Shown: positions 52,689-62,232, numbered from the stretch's first letter. The stretch is DNA of 64,000 bases from Chrysogorgia sp. JL179-B06 (GCA_035772405.1 JAYKKM010000002.1:48501-112500); one strand, 5' to 3'. Translations and numbers: made by a program. Notes: generated by a model not told the origin, from the sequence alone.

Positions 52689-54196
52689 ATGGCGTTGTAC
52701 AGATTACCTGGCATCCATTTGTATGCCCTTCCGCAAGTGAATAGGCGAGCAGATAGAAATTATAGGCGAGAAATAGACGACATATTGCAGTATTATAATG
52801 ACAACGAGTTACGGCAACGCTATCGTTTTGGCAGGCAAACCATAGCATTTATTACACGTCTTGTGCAAGATGAAATAAGTCCAGCAACAAACCGTAGCCA
52901 CGCCATTTCTGCGACAAAACAGGTGCTAATAACACTGAGATTTCTGTCATCAGGAAGCTTCCAGCAGGTAACCGGAGACACTGTTGCAGGCTTGGATAAG
53001 GCCACTGTCAGTCGAATAATCCGTAGGGTGACTGTCGCTCTCTCTCGAAGAATTGACCAGTTCATAAGGTTCCCTCAAACACAGGAAGTTCGCGACGCAG
53101 CAAAGCTGGGTTTCTATGAGATCGCTAATTTCCCATGTATAATCGGTTGTGTTGATGGGACACATGTCCGAATCATTGCTCCTAACGAAAACGAATGGGA
53201 TTTCGTGAATCGAAAGAGGTTCCATAGTATAAACGTACAAGGAATCTGTGATCACAAAGGTACTGTAAAAAATCTTTGATTCTAGTTAATATTATAATTA
53301 GACACTTACCAATAGGTGACTGGAATATGCAAATTCAGTTCGACTGTTTCAGTATTCACTGTGGTTTTATTTTTAACATTACCTTTGTTTACTGCCAAAT
53401 GAAATTGTTTTTTAATACTTCACGCATGCTCGTACTTGTGGTGAAAGGGGGATGATTTGGTATGACTGTGGATCTTATTGGGATTGGAATGATCATACCC
53501 CCAGCAATTTCTGTAAGGAATTTTTATCTTTGTAGATTCTTAATCAGAAATTTAATTGCATGCTTGATGCTGGCAAAAAATCTCTTTCATAAATGGCCCT
53601 TGAAATTTTTAAGTGGAAAATAAACCTAATATCTGACTAGATTATTGGTCCTGTTCTATCCACGCCCACATTCAGGACCCCTCTATGGTGTGCCAGCAAT
53701 TGTATTGATTAAAATTTTCATTTTAGGAAAATATACCAACATAGTTGCCAAATGGCCTGGTTCCACTCATGATAGCCATATATTTCAGACATCCAACATT
53801 GGTATTTACTTGGAAGGAACAAATTTTGAAAATGGTGTTCTCCTTGGTGATAGTGGCTATGCATGTTTACCATACTTAATGACACCCTACCCAAATCCAC
53901 AAACCCAGTCACAAAGAAGATTTAACCGTGCTCACAGAATAACAAGATCAATTATCGAAAGAAGTTTTGGCATTATAAAACGGGGATTTCATGTCTTGCA
54001 TTCTGAAGTTCGAATGTCCCCAGAGAGAGTGTGCACCATTGTTGTAGCATGTTGTATCCTTCATAACATTGCTATTGACAACAATGAGCCCTTGCCAGCT
54101 GATTGTGAGGAGGAAGAGCCCTTAGAGAATGAAAATTATGTGGGTGCTGAGACAGGAGCAGCAGTGAGAAATTACATTGCAAACACATACTTTTAA
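52689..54196 (+). CDS. HARBI1-like transposase (two exons)
   Basis: A DDE-type transposase (DDE_4/HARBI1 family) that cuts and joins the transposon ends. The protein is 346 aa if exon 1 (52,689-53,259) joins exon 2 (53,727-54,196). The intron has GTACTG at its start and CATTTTAG at its end, and joining G with GA keeps the frame (CDHK-G-KYTNIV). Visible parts: helix-turn-helix-like region at about residues 73-115, CVDGTHVRI (D156), WPGSTHDSHIF (D206), LLGDSGYACLPY (D232) and RSIIERSFGIIKRGF (E268). D156, D232 and E268 are the likely catalytic triad. Length matches the family. The start is the first ATG (MALYRLPGIHLY); no stop or frameshift is seen, so it could be functional. It works with the Myb-like protein encoded on the opposite strand. 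Confidence 0.93.
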
Positions 54197-54227
54197 TTAA
54201 ATGGGTCTTGCAAACATATACATTATA

Positions 54228-54539
54228 TTAAAGGTGCAGTCCAGTCCGTTCTACGCATGTGTGATATTTCAAATGTTGGGGACCCCACATGTAAACAAAC
54301 TTTAACGGAATAGATTTGCGACAGTTCGAAAGCGAGTATTTGTTAAAGGTAGCGAATGCACGAGTGGTAGTTTGATATATTAACAACATTTAGGAACCAA
54401 ACAGCTTCTTATAACACGCTTTTTAGGCGGAAAAGCTCAAGCGTGTGAAAAAAATCCACAATACTTCATGTTCAATGTTTATATAATGCAATGTAAACAA
54501 ACGGTGGACATGCGCAGAACGGATGGACGGCACCTTTAA
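54228..54539. mobile_element. TTAAAGGTGC MITE, copy 2, nested in the Harbinger element
   Basis: TTAAAGGTGCAGTCCAGTCC to GGACGGCACCTTTAA, nearly identical to 42,364-42,688. It lies in the gap between the two convergent Harbinger genes and so did not interrupt either. Confidence 0.93.
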
Positions 54540-54649
54540 GTATTTTAAACAGATTAAATTATTATATTAAAATATCCCATTTGTGTACATTGAAACAAAT
54601 ATGTATTATAAATATTAATGAGGCTAAGACTAAGTTGTTACTTAAAACA

Positions 54650-55828
54650 TCAACAGTTAAAGTGGCTTTCAAGTCCTCGCTCAACGTTAACTGGCTGGGC
54701 CCTCGACAACAATTCTTCAATTTCAAGCCTCAACTTCACATTGGACAGCTTAATGTTCTCCACTTCCAATTCAATCTTTTCCTTCTCCTTTGTCAGGACA
54801 TCTAACTGCATTGCTTGGATGTCCTGAGTTGTCACTTTCCTTTTCTTTGGGGCTGGTGGAGGATATTTTGATGCCAGTGGAGAAGATGCACAAGATGGTG
54901 CTACTTCACCAACAACAGGCTCGGGTAAATCAATAATTACCTGGCTTACCACCTCCAAATCAGGGATTGCTTCCACGACAATGCATTCTTCCCCAATGGC
55001 AAGTGTTGCCAAACTAGTTTCTATAAAATATATTTTCAATAGTTACTCACAAACTGCAGAACGAGAACTTGAGAGTGAAATTAAAGTGTCATGCAGTAAC
55101 AAATCAATAGTTTGTTGCAAGGAGTTGCTGTGAAAAAGTGTTTACAAGCCTATGGCTATATAAACGCCAAATATTGAGTACTGCCTACTGTTAAAATTCA
55201 AAATTATAGCGTGTTTTAGCTTCCCAAAATTATTAAAGACAACTTTCAGTTTGTAAAGTACGATATGACAATAAATATTTTTAGTGTCAATACATTTAGT
55301 TATAGTCAACTTATCTTAGTAATATTTATGGAAATGAAGCATGATTGTGACTGTTTCCATATTGTCCAACAGAAACTAAATTCACACGTCGTCGTGTATT
55401 ATAATTTATAAACATAATTTTCTCTTCGCGCATGTCCGACACTTACCGGATTCAATGCCACCCTGTATCCCCGAAAAGCCAGGTTCATCCCCAAAAAGCT
55501 CGATAATTCTTTGGCTTGTTGCCTTGGGCGGCAGTGGTGGTTTTCCTCCCCCGGTTTTTCTTTGTTGTTTATTTTCCCGACTGAAATCTTTTCTCGCTTC
55601 TCCACGCATAGCTCGCCACTTTTCCCTTACATCGTTTGTTGTTCTTTTAGCAACACCAAGCGCATTCACCCGCTCGCATATCGTTTGCCAAACTTCGTGC
55701 TTCCTCTTGTTTGTCAATGTGCTAGAAAATTTTTCTCGTATAATATCGACATTTTGTTCTGCCAATTCCAAAAGTAAAGCGCATTCAGCCCCCGAAAAAT
55801 TAGCCTTTCTTACCCTTTTGTTGTCCAT
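54650..55828 (-). CDS. Harbinger Myb/SANT-like DNA-binding protein (two exons)
   Basis: Companion protein of Harbinger transposons; it binds element DNA and brings the transposase to the nucleus. Exon 1 is 55,447-55,828 and exon 2 is 54,650-55,020. Donor GTAAGT (minus, next to 55,446) and acceptor TTTTATAG give an in-frame join (GGIES-E-TSLATL) and a 250-aa protein. Residues 9-82 form a Myb/SANT-like domain: NFSGAECALLLELAEQNVDI, then KRKHEVWQTICERVNA and TTNDVREKWRAMRGEARK. A Gly/Pro-rich linker follows. PKKRKV at 185-190 is a textbook nuclear localisation signal, and residues 197-232 (KEKEKIELEVENIKLSN) form a likely coiled coil. No stop or shift is seen. The start is the first ATG of the frame (MDNKRVRKANFSG). 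It converges on the transposase gene. Confidence 0.9.
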
Positions 55829-56339
55829 TTTGACATTTAAATTTTTTGTTAAAAACCCGGGAAAAACCGGTTAATCCGGTTAAAAGTATGCTTATCCAGC
55901 GGATAGTAAAACGCTGTACTAAACGGGCTTCATACAACACATTTTTATCCACCGGTTAACTATCCGCCGGATAGCAAATTTATAAGCAGGATAGCGCTAA
56001 ACGCCGTTTAAGTTAAACGGCTTTCGTACAACCGGCCCCAGTACTTCTTTTGGTTCTAAATTACTTGAATTAGATAATAGCCACTTCATTTCCAAACTAA
56101 ATACATTTTCAGTGGACAATATCTCTCAGCTTTGTATTGTCTGAATTTAATTGTTTGATAGGACATCAAAATAAATACATGCAGTCCAAACTTTTTAATT
56201 TTTGAGTGCAGCAACAGAATAGTGGGGGTCTACTGCTGTTTCTACCATCAATCACACTAAGAAATAAATTACTTTTATCACAATATTGATGACTCACGAA
56301 ATAATCAATGCAGTATTTAGTAACAGTAAGTTGATAATT

Positions 56340-56830
56340 CTACCCACATTTGACTACTGTGATGTGGAGCTGGCAGGAATATGGATAACTAAATATTGAT
56401 GGTCATAATCAGAGGTCTCTAGGCATGTCAGGGAAACTGATCTTTCCTAAGTCGGGACTTGAAACTGATTGGTTAATAGAAATCCCAAGTTTTGTACCTC
56501 TTGTATTAGAAGCAAGTTACATTGTGTAATGCTAGTTAGGAAATTCCATGGCATTTTAACATCATATATATATCTACCACTAAAGAGCTATTTTCCATGT
56601 TGCAATTAATCTGTTCATACATGTTATAGCACCATTATCTATTGCCAAATATATGTGAAGGATATACAACTTTTGAGTTAAAATTAGTTTTTGTAACATT
56701 GAACTGTACATTGATGAATATGTGTTGAAATTTGTAACAACTGTGATTTGCTAGAAAACAAGACCCCCATATACTATACCAGTGTTAGCATTGAAGGGGC
56801 TATCCTGTATAAATATTATTGTATTATTAT
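56340..56830 (+). pseudogene. LINE fragment, paralog of 48,880-49,380
   Basis: ACATTTGACTACTGTGATGT, GAGCTGGCAGGAATATGG, CTGATTGGTTAATAGAAATC and GAAGGGGCTATCCTGTATAA correspond to copy 1, with more deletions. No frame survives. Its ATT-rich tail is the target of the next element. Confidence 0.65.
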
Positions 56831-56842
56831 TGTATTATTATT

Positions 56843-56880
<38 letters not shown>

Positions 56881-56892
<12 letters not shown>

Positions 56893-56952
56893 ACTAATAA
56901 TAATAATGCATTGACAATAATACTACTAATAACAATGCCTAATGAAGATTGC
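56881..56952 (+). repeat. 72-bp target-site duplication, left copy
   Basis: Identical to 60,482-60,553: from ATTATTATTAATACTAATAA through GCATTGACAATAATACTACT to CCTAATGAAGATTGC. Only copy 2 of the segmental duplication has two versions; copy 1 has one, diverged. Confidence 0.95.
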
Positions 56953-59900
56953 TTGGATGCTTGTTCTGCTGTTGGTTATGATGCTTACTAACTCGGAAGG
57001 TACTATATGTGATTACTGTGGGAAAGACTTTGTCGTTTTGGGGCGACATGTTTGGCGCTGTAAAGCTCGCGTGTTTATTGATCCGTTCCCTGCCTCACCT
57101 AGCAACACCTTAGTTACCTCCCAGGAGAGATCAAACCTTGTCAATTCAGCTGAACGATCATCAGTTAACTTAAATAATGAGTACGAAGCAAATCAACCAG
57201 AAGCTCATACGACTAACTATGATCTTGAAGTTCAGAACGAAGTGCTGGCGGATGGTTGTCATGATATGCATGTTGAATGTCACTGCGGAAAGAAATGCAA
57301 AGGCCTTAGAGGTCTCCGTGCACATCGTAGATTCTGTCACATTAGTTTTAATCCTGATCTGAATTTATTATTTTCCGAAGACCCAATTCCATTGCCTTCA
57401 TCGGCGCAATCGGATAATGATGAGAGTACGGACAACACTGAATGCCAAGATCAAAATCATTTACCTCAAAAGAAAATCGCTAAACTCGGTATTAAACTTC
57501 CTAAAACATCGGCTGAATGGTATAATGCTAATGAATATTTTAAGTCAACACTGAATTTTAACAATGAATTATCGGATGTTAATGTCGAAATAGACCTCTT
57601 ACAAGACCAAATTTATAACTATTTTAAGTCAGCTTTCGGAACGTGCGGCAATGATGAGGAAAACCTAAATGGTTGGTCGGAATTTCAATGCAAATATAAC
57701 CATCTTTCTCGACGCCAACTCAAATATCATCTAAATGAACTGAAGAACCTACACTGCGATGAGGCAACGAATGAAATCCGATACATCAGTAAACTGCTGA
57801 GATTAAAATACAGTAAAAGAACATACCGCATACTTTCTGAAAAAACCCACGACGACCGTATTCAAGAAAATTTCTGGAAATATTGTAAGGAAATATTTGA
57901 GGACGAGAATACTGTCCTTCCTGACTTTGACGAACAAACCTGCACTAACTTTTTCCGATCACAGTTAAAATCAAATACTGGCCATAGAAACTTTGATATA
58001 CCTCAATGGATGAAAAAATTAGATGAACCTTCTAACCCTTTCAATATTTCACCACCATCCTATCAAGAAATTTCAAATATAATTAAAAGAATGAAGTCTG
58101 GCTCTTCCGCTTGTCCATATGACCAAATCAGCATATTGATATTAAAACGGTGTCCAATTCTCCGAACTGCTCTACATCGTATCTTAACGCATTGCTGGGA
58201 ACGGAAATTTGTTCCCAAAATTTGGAAATATGGTTTCACGATTTTAATCCATAAGAAAGATAGTCCACAAATCCCATCAAACTTTCGACCGATAACTCTA
58301 CAACCAGTCCTTGGTAAAATATATTCATCATTAATCCGAAATCGTTTATACTCATTTATGACGAACAACAACTACATAGAAACTAAAATTCAGAAGGGAT
58401 TCTGGGAAGGTGTGTCTGGCACGATCGAGCACACAGAGTTGCTCACGCATATTATAAATCATGCAAGAAATAACCAACGACATCTTGTAGTCACTCTTCT
58501 AGATTTAAAAAATGCGTTTGGCGAAGTTGACCATCTCCTTCTTAAGACTGTGTTAGACTACCACCATGTTCCCAATGATGTGATAAATCTTGTCCAGAAT
58601 CTGTACGATAACTATACCATTTCCATTGGAACAAAAACGTTTATTACCAACCCAATCAGAGTAGGGAAAGGAGTTCTACAAGGTGATTGTCTCTCTCCGC
58701 TCCTGTTCAATATGTGTATAAATACTCTTATAAAATGTATAGAAGACGAACGCGTTAGATCAATTGGATATTGTTATTGCGACTATTTGCAACCTAGACA
58801 CTGGTTCCAATTTGCAGATGACACTGCAATGGTTACCACATCGGAGGAAGATAACCAAGCACTGCTTAATGTCTTCACTAAATGGTGTCATTGGTCCGGA
58901 TTTCACATTAGGGTTGACAAATGCTCCACATTCGGAATTAAACACAACGGGAAAAAAGCAACGCAATTCAAACCATATTTAAAAGTAAATAATCAAATGA
59001 TTCCAGCTGTTGAAATAAATGAATCATTTAAGTACCTAGGAAAGAAATTTAATTACAAAATGGAAACGGATGGAATTGAAAAAGAATTAGAACTGGAACT
59101 AACGGACTACTTAGATAAAATTCACAGATTGCCTCTCCACCCAAGAAATAAAATACTGATTACTACCAAATATGTGTATAGTAAACTGCGTTGGCGTTTA
59201 TCTATATATAAGCTCTCGGAGACTTGGGTCGTCCAACACCTGGATGACAAGATTATAAACTATGTCAAGCGTTGGCTACATTTCCATCAAGGGGCAAACC
59301 TTACACATTTAAAACTTGCTATAAGCAAATTTGGTTTTGGACTTCAGCTGGTTTCCGACGTTTTTAAATTCTGCAAGCTTTCCATCAGACAAATCCTTTC
59401 AAAATCCATCAACAACGAAATTAAAACCCTCTTCAACCTCACAAAATTGAATTATGTGCGAACAGACGCTATAATTACTAGCAACAATGTCAATCCTAAA
59501 GCAATTCTTACACGACAAATCGAAAACAACGTAGTGGAACATCTCTCAACCCTAAAGGAACAGAACACGATTATGAAGCACATCAAACAAGTATCTACAT
59601 CCAAATTGATAACGATGTGGCATAACATCTGTAGCCAAATGCCGAAGAATATATTCATTTTTGTAAGACGAGCTTTGATATTTAGTCTGCCAAATAATTC
59701 AAACCTTTATCGATGGAGGAAAATAGAGTCTGCATCCTGTATTTTGTGCACTTCCAACAAACAAACACAACTCCATATGCTGTCTAACTGTCCTGTATCC
59801 GTAGCTGAAGGCCGATATACCTGGCGACATGACTCTATACTTTATACATTGCTTCAATATTTATGTCAACTAAAGAATTATGGATTCAATATTTATGGCG

Positions 59901-60295
59901 ATCTTGAGGGTTATTGCAAGACTAGTGAACTTTTTCACTCCTTCCGTCCCGACATCGTGTTGGTAAAAGATGACACCATCTACATTTTAGAATTGACGTG
60001 CTGCTTTGAAACCAATACCGAAAAGAGTAGAAACTTTAAAATGAATAAGTACATAGATATTAAGAATGATTGCACGAGAAGATTTAGACATTGTAAAAAG
60101 ATCTTTATTGAAATAACATCACTTGGTCTAGTCACAACTCACATCGAAAACTTGAACAGTATTTTTAAAGAAACTGATATTAACTATAAGAGGATGATCG
60201 CGAAGTGCATGGAAGTTGCTATGAGAGCTTCATTTTATATCTATATACGCCGTAATAAACACTGGACATATCCGCCTTTGTTAAAGTTTTATTAG
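56942..60295 (+). CDS. Reverse transcriptase/endonuclease of R2-type non-LTR element
   Basis: Copies element RNA into DNA at a nick made by its own endonuclease (target-primed reverse transcription). The 1,117-codon frame is intact. Domains: zinc finger CDYCGKDFVVLGRHVWRC (residues 23-40); second finger-like CHCGKKCKGLRGLRAHRRF (113-133); RT with FRPITLQPVLGKIYSSL (448-464), LLDLKNAFGEVDH (D521), GVLQGDCLSPLLFN (577-590) and FADD (624-627); CCHC motif CILCTSNKQTQLHMLSNC (933-950); endonuclease RPDIVLVKDDTIYILELT (D1004, E1017) with KMNKY (1033-1037). The first ATG (56,942) lies in the target duplication, i.e. host DNA. The first ATG inside the element is 56,957 (MLVLLLVMMLTNSEG), which I prefer. 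The hydrophobic leader is probably chance, not a secretion signal. No Ulp1-type protease is present, which argues against NeSL. Confidence 0.93.
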   Translation: MKIAWMLVLLLVMMLTNSEGTICDYCGKDFVVLGRHVWRCKARVFIDPFPASPSNTLVTSQERSNLVNSAERSSVNLNNEYEANQPEAHTTNYDLEVQNEVLADGCHDMHVECHCGKKCKGLRGLRAHRRFCHISFNPDLNLLFSEDPIPLPSSAQSDNDESTDNTECQDQNHLPQKKIAKLGIKLPKTSAEWYNANEYFKSTLNFNNELSDVNVEIDLLQDQIYNYFKSAFGTCGNDEENLNGWSEFQCKYNHLSRRQLKYHLNELKNLHCDEATNEIRYISKLLRLKYSKRTYRILSEKTHDDRIQENFWKYCKEIFEDENTVLPDFDEQTCTNFFRSQLKSNTGHRNFDIPQWMKKLDEPSNPFNISPPSYQEISNIIKRMKSGSSACPYDQISILILKRCPILRTALHRILTHCWERKFVPKIWKYGFTILIHKKDSPQIPSNFRPITLQPVLGKIYSSLIRNRLYSFMTNNNYIETKIQKGFWEGVSGTIEHTELLTHIINHARNNQRHLVVTLLDLKNAFGEVDHLLLKTVLDYHHVPNDVINLVQNLYDNYTISIGTKTFITNPIRVGKGVLQGDCLSPLLFNMCINTLIKCIEDERVRSIGYCYCDYLQPRHWFQFADDTAMVTTSEEDNQALLNVFTKWCHWSGFHIRVDKCSTFGIKHNGKKATQFKPYLKVNNQMIPAVEINESFKYLGKKFNYKMETDGIEKELELELTDYLDKIHRLPLHPRNKILITTKYVYSKLRWRLSIYKLSETWVVQHLDDKIINYVKRWLHFHQGANLTHLKLAISKFGFGLQLVSDVFKFCKLSIRQILSKSINNEIKTLFNLTKLNYVRTDAIITSNNVNPKAILTRQIENNVVEHLSTLKEQNTIMKHIKQVSTSKLITMWHNICSQMPKNIFIFVRRALIFSLPNNSNLYRWRKIESASCILCTSNKQTQLHMLSNCPVSVAEGRYTWRHDSILYTLLQYLCQLKNYGFNIYGDLEGYCKTSELFHSFRPDIVLVKDDTIYILELTCCFETNTEKSRNFKMNKYIDIKNDCTRRFRHCKKIFIEITSLGLVTTHIENLNSIFKETDINYKRMIAKCMEVAMRASFYIYIRRNKHWTYPPLLKFY

Positions 60296-60481
60296 CAACG
60301 TTTTATTGTTTTATTTAGTCAGTAAAGTTTTATTGTAAATATAGTATAACTTCTTAAATATGTTGCCTGTTTATCTCTGTGGATTGCCCTACGTTTACGT
60401 ATGGAGAGAAACACAGAGTTGATTTATTCTTAAGATTATTTTGTAATATTGCTTCAATCGATTTTCTGAAATAAAGTTTCC
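56953..60481 (+). mobile_element. Non-LTR retrotransposon with PD-(D/E)XK-type endonuclease
   Basis: The boundaries are set by the 72-bp target duplication and by the uninterrupted paralogous site at 49,411-49,460. The element has a single long ORF and a 186-bp 3' UTR ending AATAAAGTTTCC without a poly(A) tail, as in R2-type elements. It lies in an ATT/TAA tract that is the tail of an older LINE. The ORF starts almost at the 5' border, so either the 5' UTR is extremely short or the copy is slightly 5'-truncated. The domain order (zinc fingers, RT, CCHC, endonuclease; no protease) places it among R2/R4/Hero-type elements; the exact clade is not decided. Confidence 0.9.
60296..60481 (+). other. 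3' UTR of the non-LTR element
   Basis: Runs from the TAG at 60,293-60,295 to the border before ATTATTATTAATAC. It contains GGATTGCCCTACGTTTACGT and ends GAAATAAAGTTTCC. This is the region an R2-type reverse transcriptase would recognise in its own RNA (inference). Confidence 0.7.
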
Positions 60482-60553
60482 ATTATTATTAATACTAATA
60501 ATAATAATGCATTGACAATAATACTACTAATAACAATGCCTAATGAAGATTGC
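60482..60553 (+). repeat. 72-bp target-site duplication, right copy
   Basis: Exact copy of 56,881-56,952. After it, the sequence (AGATAGCATATTT) continues as in copy 1 (AGATACCATATTT). Confidence 0.95.
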
Positions 60554-60674
60554 AGATAGCATATTTGCCATGTAACAAAGCATATATATGGCACTGTGTA
60601 CTATAGTACTATAGATGGAGTACTGTAAACACAGATTATATATGGAATACATGCCAGTATACAAAACATGGACG

Positions 60675-60800
60675 TCAAGATCATATCGTCAGAAACATAA
60701 TATTCCTGGTTGAAAAAATTATAACCTTCTTATTGCCAGTGACGGCCTCTAACCATTGAGCTATCGAGATTCAGATGGAGACACGTTACAATGATGCACT
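60675..60800 (-). mobile_element. tRNA-derived SINE, minus strand
   Basis: Reverse complement: CTCCATCTGAATCTCGATAG, CTCAATGGTTAGAGGCCGTC, AATAAGAAGGTTATAATT. Paralog of 49,885-50,030. Confidence 0.75.
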
Positions 60801-60924
60801 GGTTCTAATGATATATGTACTGCCTATGCACAGCAGTTACTATATATTTCAGTAATGACTAATGATTGGGTGTTAATATATACACTGCTGTTATATCAAT
60901 AGAATCAGTACATCAATGTAACGT

Positions 60925-61115
60925 TCACTCACCATCTGAGTCTTGGTAGCTCAATGGTCAGAGCATCTCACTGGAAATCAGAAAGTTATCCCTGTCCGGA
61001 CACAGAATAATTTTTCTGAGGATATGAGCTTGCTTGACAATCATCCATGTACTGTATCGTCTGTTTCCCCCGAGCTCTCCCTTATTCACTACAGCAGTGT
61101 ATATATTAAGTATTA
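60925..61115 (+). mobile_element. tRNA-derived SINE, plus strand
   Basis: CACCATCTGAGTCTTGGTAG, CTCAATGGTCAGAGCATCTC, then TTATCCCTGTCCGGACACAG (B-box damaged) and body to GCAGTGTATATATTAAG. Paralog of 50,925. Confidence 0.8.
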
Positions 61116-61359
61116 ACACTGACAAGTATACATAGTAATGCTTGTTTATTGCTACAAAATTGTAGGCCAGGCCCAGGTCATATAAACACAGCAATAGTAT
61201 GCATGTTTTTTCACCCTAAACTACTGTATATATAGGCTAATTATCAAACATATAGTATTTATAACTTGAGGTACACAAAAATAATAAACATACTGTACAT
61301 GCAATTCCAAAATTTGTACTAAAATCTGTGCAGGACAACGGCGAAAAAAACAATATGCT

Positions 61360-61630
61360 TTTAAGCACGCATTAAATCCATCTTAAATGTGAAGTATTTC
61401 TGATATTTAATTTATTACTGACATTTAAGAAAAGCTCTTAAACATACCTTAAATGTGATACATTTAAGTCATTTAAGGTTGTGCTTAAACCTGTCTTAAA
61501 TATTAGAGCCTTAAGCTACGTTTAAGCGCAATTTAAATGTAACTTAAACCTGCTTAAACGTGTTCTTAAATCTGCTTAAATGTATGTTTAAGCTACATTT
61601 AAGACACGTTTAAATGCACTTAAATCTGCA
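61360..61630. repeat. Dense CTTAAA/TTTAAG motif cluster
   Basis: The hexamer family (C/T)TTAA(A/G) occurs about every 10-15 bp across 270 bp (for example TGCTTAAACCTGTCTTAAAT, GCTACGTTTAAGCGCAATTT, ACGTGTTCTTAAATCTGCTT). Spacing is irregular and flanks differ, so it is not a simple tandem array. No frame. Confidence 0.7.
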
Positions 61631-61713
61631 ATTTCGTGCTGTGACACTTACTATTCAGCAGTATTATAAAGAACAAATGGTATATATTTTAAACAGGCTA
61701 GGACTGGCCATTG

Positions 61714-61786
61714 TGCCATCTTGTGCCAGAACAATGGCCAGCCATTGTGCTGGCACAAAGTGCCATTGTTCTGGCACAAGATGGCA
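61714..61786. repeat. Perfect 25-bp inverted repeat
   Basis: TGCCATCTTGTGCCAGAACA, then ATGGC (61,714-61,738) is exactly complemented at 61,762-61,786. The same words (GGACTGGCCATTGT) flank both sides at 61,701 and 61,803, and the loop (CAGCCATTGTGCTGGCACA) is itself built from them. Confidence 0.85.
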
Positions 61787-62078
61787 GTGTAAAATCAGGC
61801 TTGGACTGGCCATTGTTGCATGGATTTAATTCCAACTGTCAAAATATCATACTTATATGTTTTGAAAATTCAAAACTTTACACTCTTTCCGTCGAATACT
61901 GTGAATTATTGGACGGAGGTGTCCATAAAAATATTGGACGCTGATGACATTATTAGGAAAAGGCGCGAAAATTACAAAACTAAAAATGGCTTGTAGTAGA
62001 TTACTACCAGACTGTCACTTTGTTTGTATATTTTTAGTAGAACATTTTTTTATTACATATTTTGAACAATGTGTAATA

Positions 62079-62232
62079 AAACAATTATTGGATTCGGCTT
62101 ACGCATGACATCAACAATTATCCAGACAGCTCGGTCAATGTTATCCGCCTCAGCCTTCGGCTTCGGCAGATAACATTGCTTTTGGTCTGGGTAATTCTTG
62201 ATATCATGCTCAGCCTCATCCAATAATTGTTT
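62079..62232. mobile_element. Small foldback element (AAACAATTATTGGAT ends)
   Basis: AAACAATTATTGGAT and ATCCAATAATTGTTT are perfect inverted ends. The arms continue (GCATGACATCAACAATTATC / GGGTAATTCTTGATATCATG) to a GGCAGATAACATTGC / CAATGTTATCCGCC core around CAGCCTTCGGCTTCGG. No frame. Confidence 0.85.

Larger units (their letters stand above)
52465..56039. mobile_element. Autonomous Harbinger-type transposon, apparently complete
   Basis: Perfect 27-bp inverted repeats (GGGGCCGGTTGTACGAAAGC, then CGTTTAA; 52,465-52,491 and 56,013-56,039) enclose two convergent two-exon genes: a HARBI1-like transposase and a Myb/SANT-like protein, the classic pair of this superfamily. Subterminal copies of CTATCCACCGGTTAA and CTATCCGCCGGATA occur at both ends and are candidate binding sites. 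AGTAC lies on both sides next to the ends (left AGTACA, right AGTAC), so the exact target duplication (3-5 bp) is ambiguous. A younger MITE sits between the genes. Confidence 0.95.
52404..61245 (+). repeat. Segmental duplication, copy 2, expanded by two insertions
   Basis: Without the Harbinger element (52,465-56,039) and the non-LTR element (56,953-60,481 plus one 72-bp repeat), this is about 1.7 kb of sequence in the same order as copy 1, including the LINE remnant at 56,340-56,830 and both SINEs. Divergence between copies is visible in nearly every line, so the duplication is not recent. Confidence 0.9.

Noticed and set aside
56942..57005. Signal peptide at the start of the retrotransposon ORF
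   Set aside because: Part of it is encoded by the host target duplication and the rest lies directly at the 5' border; a nuclear, DNA-acting protein would not need one.
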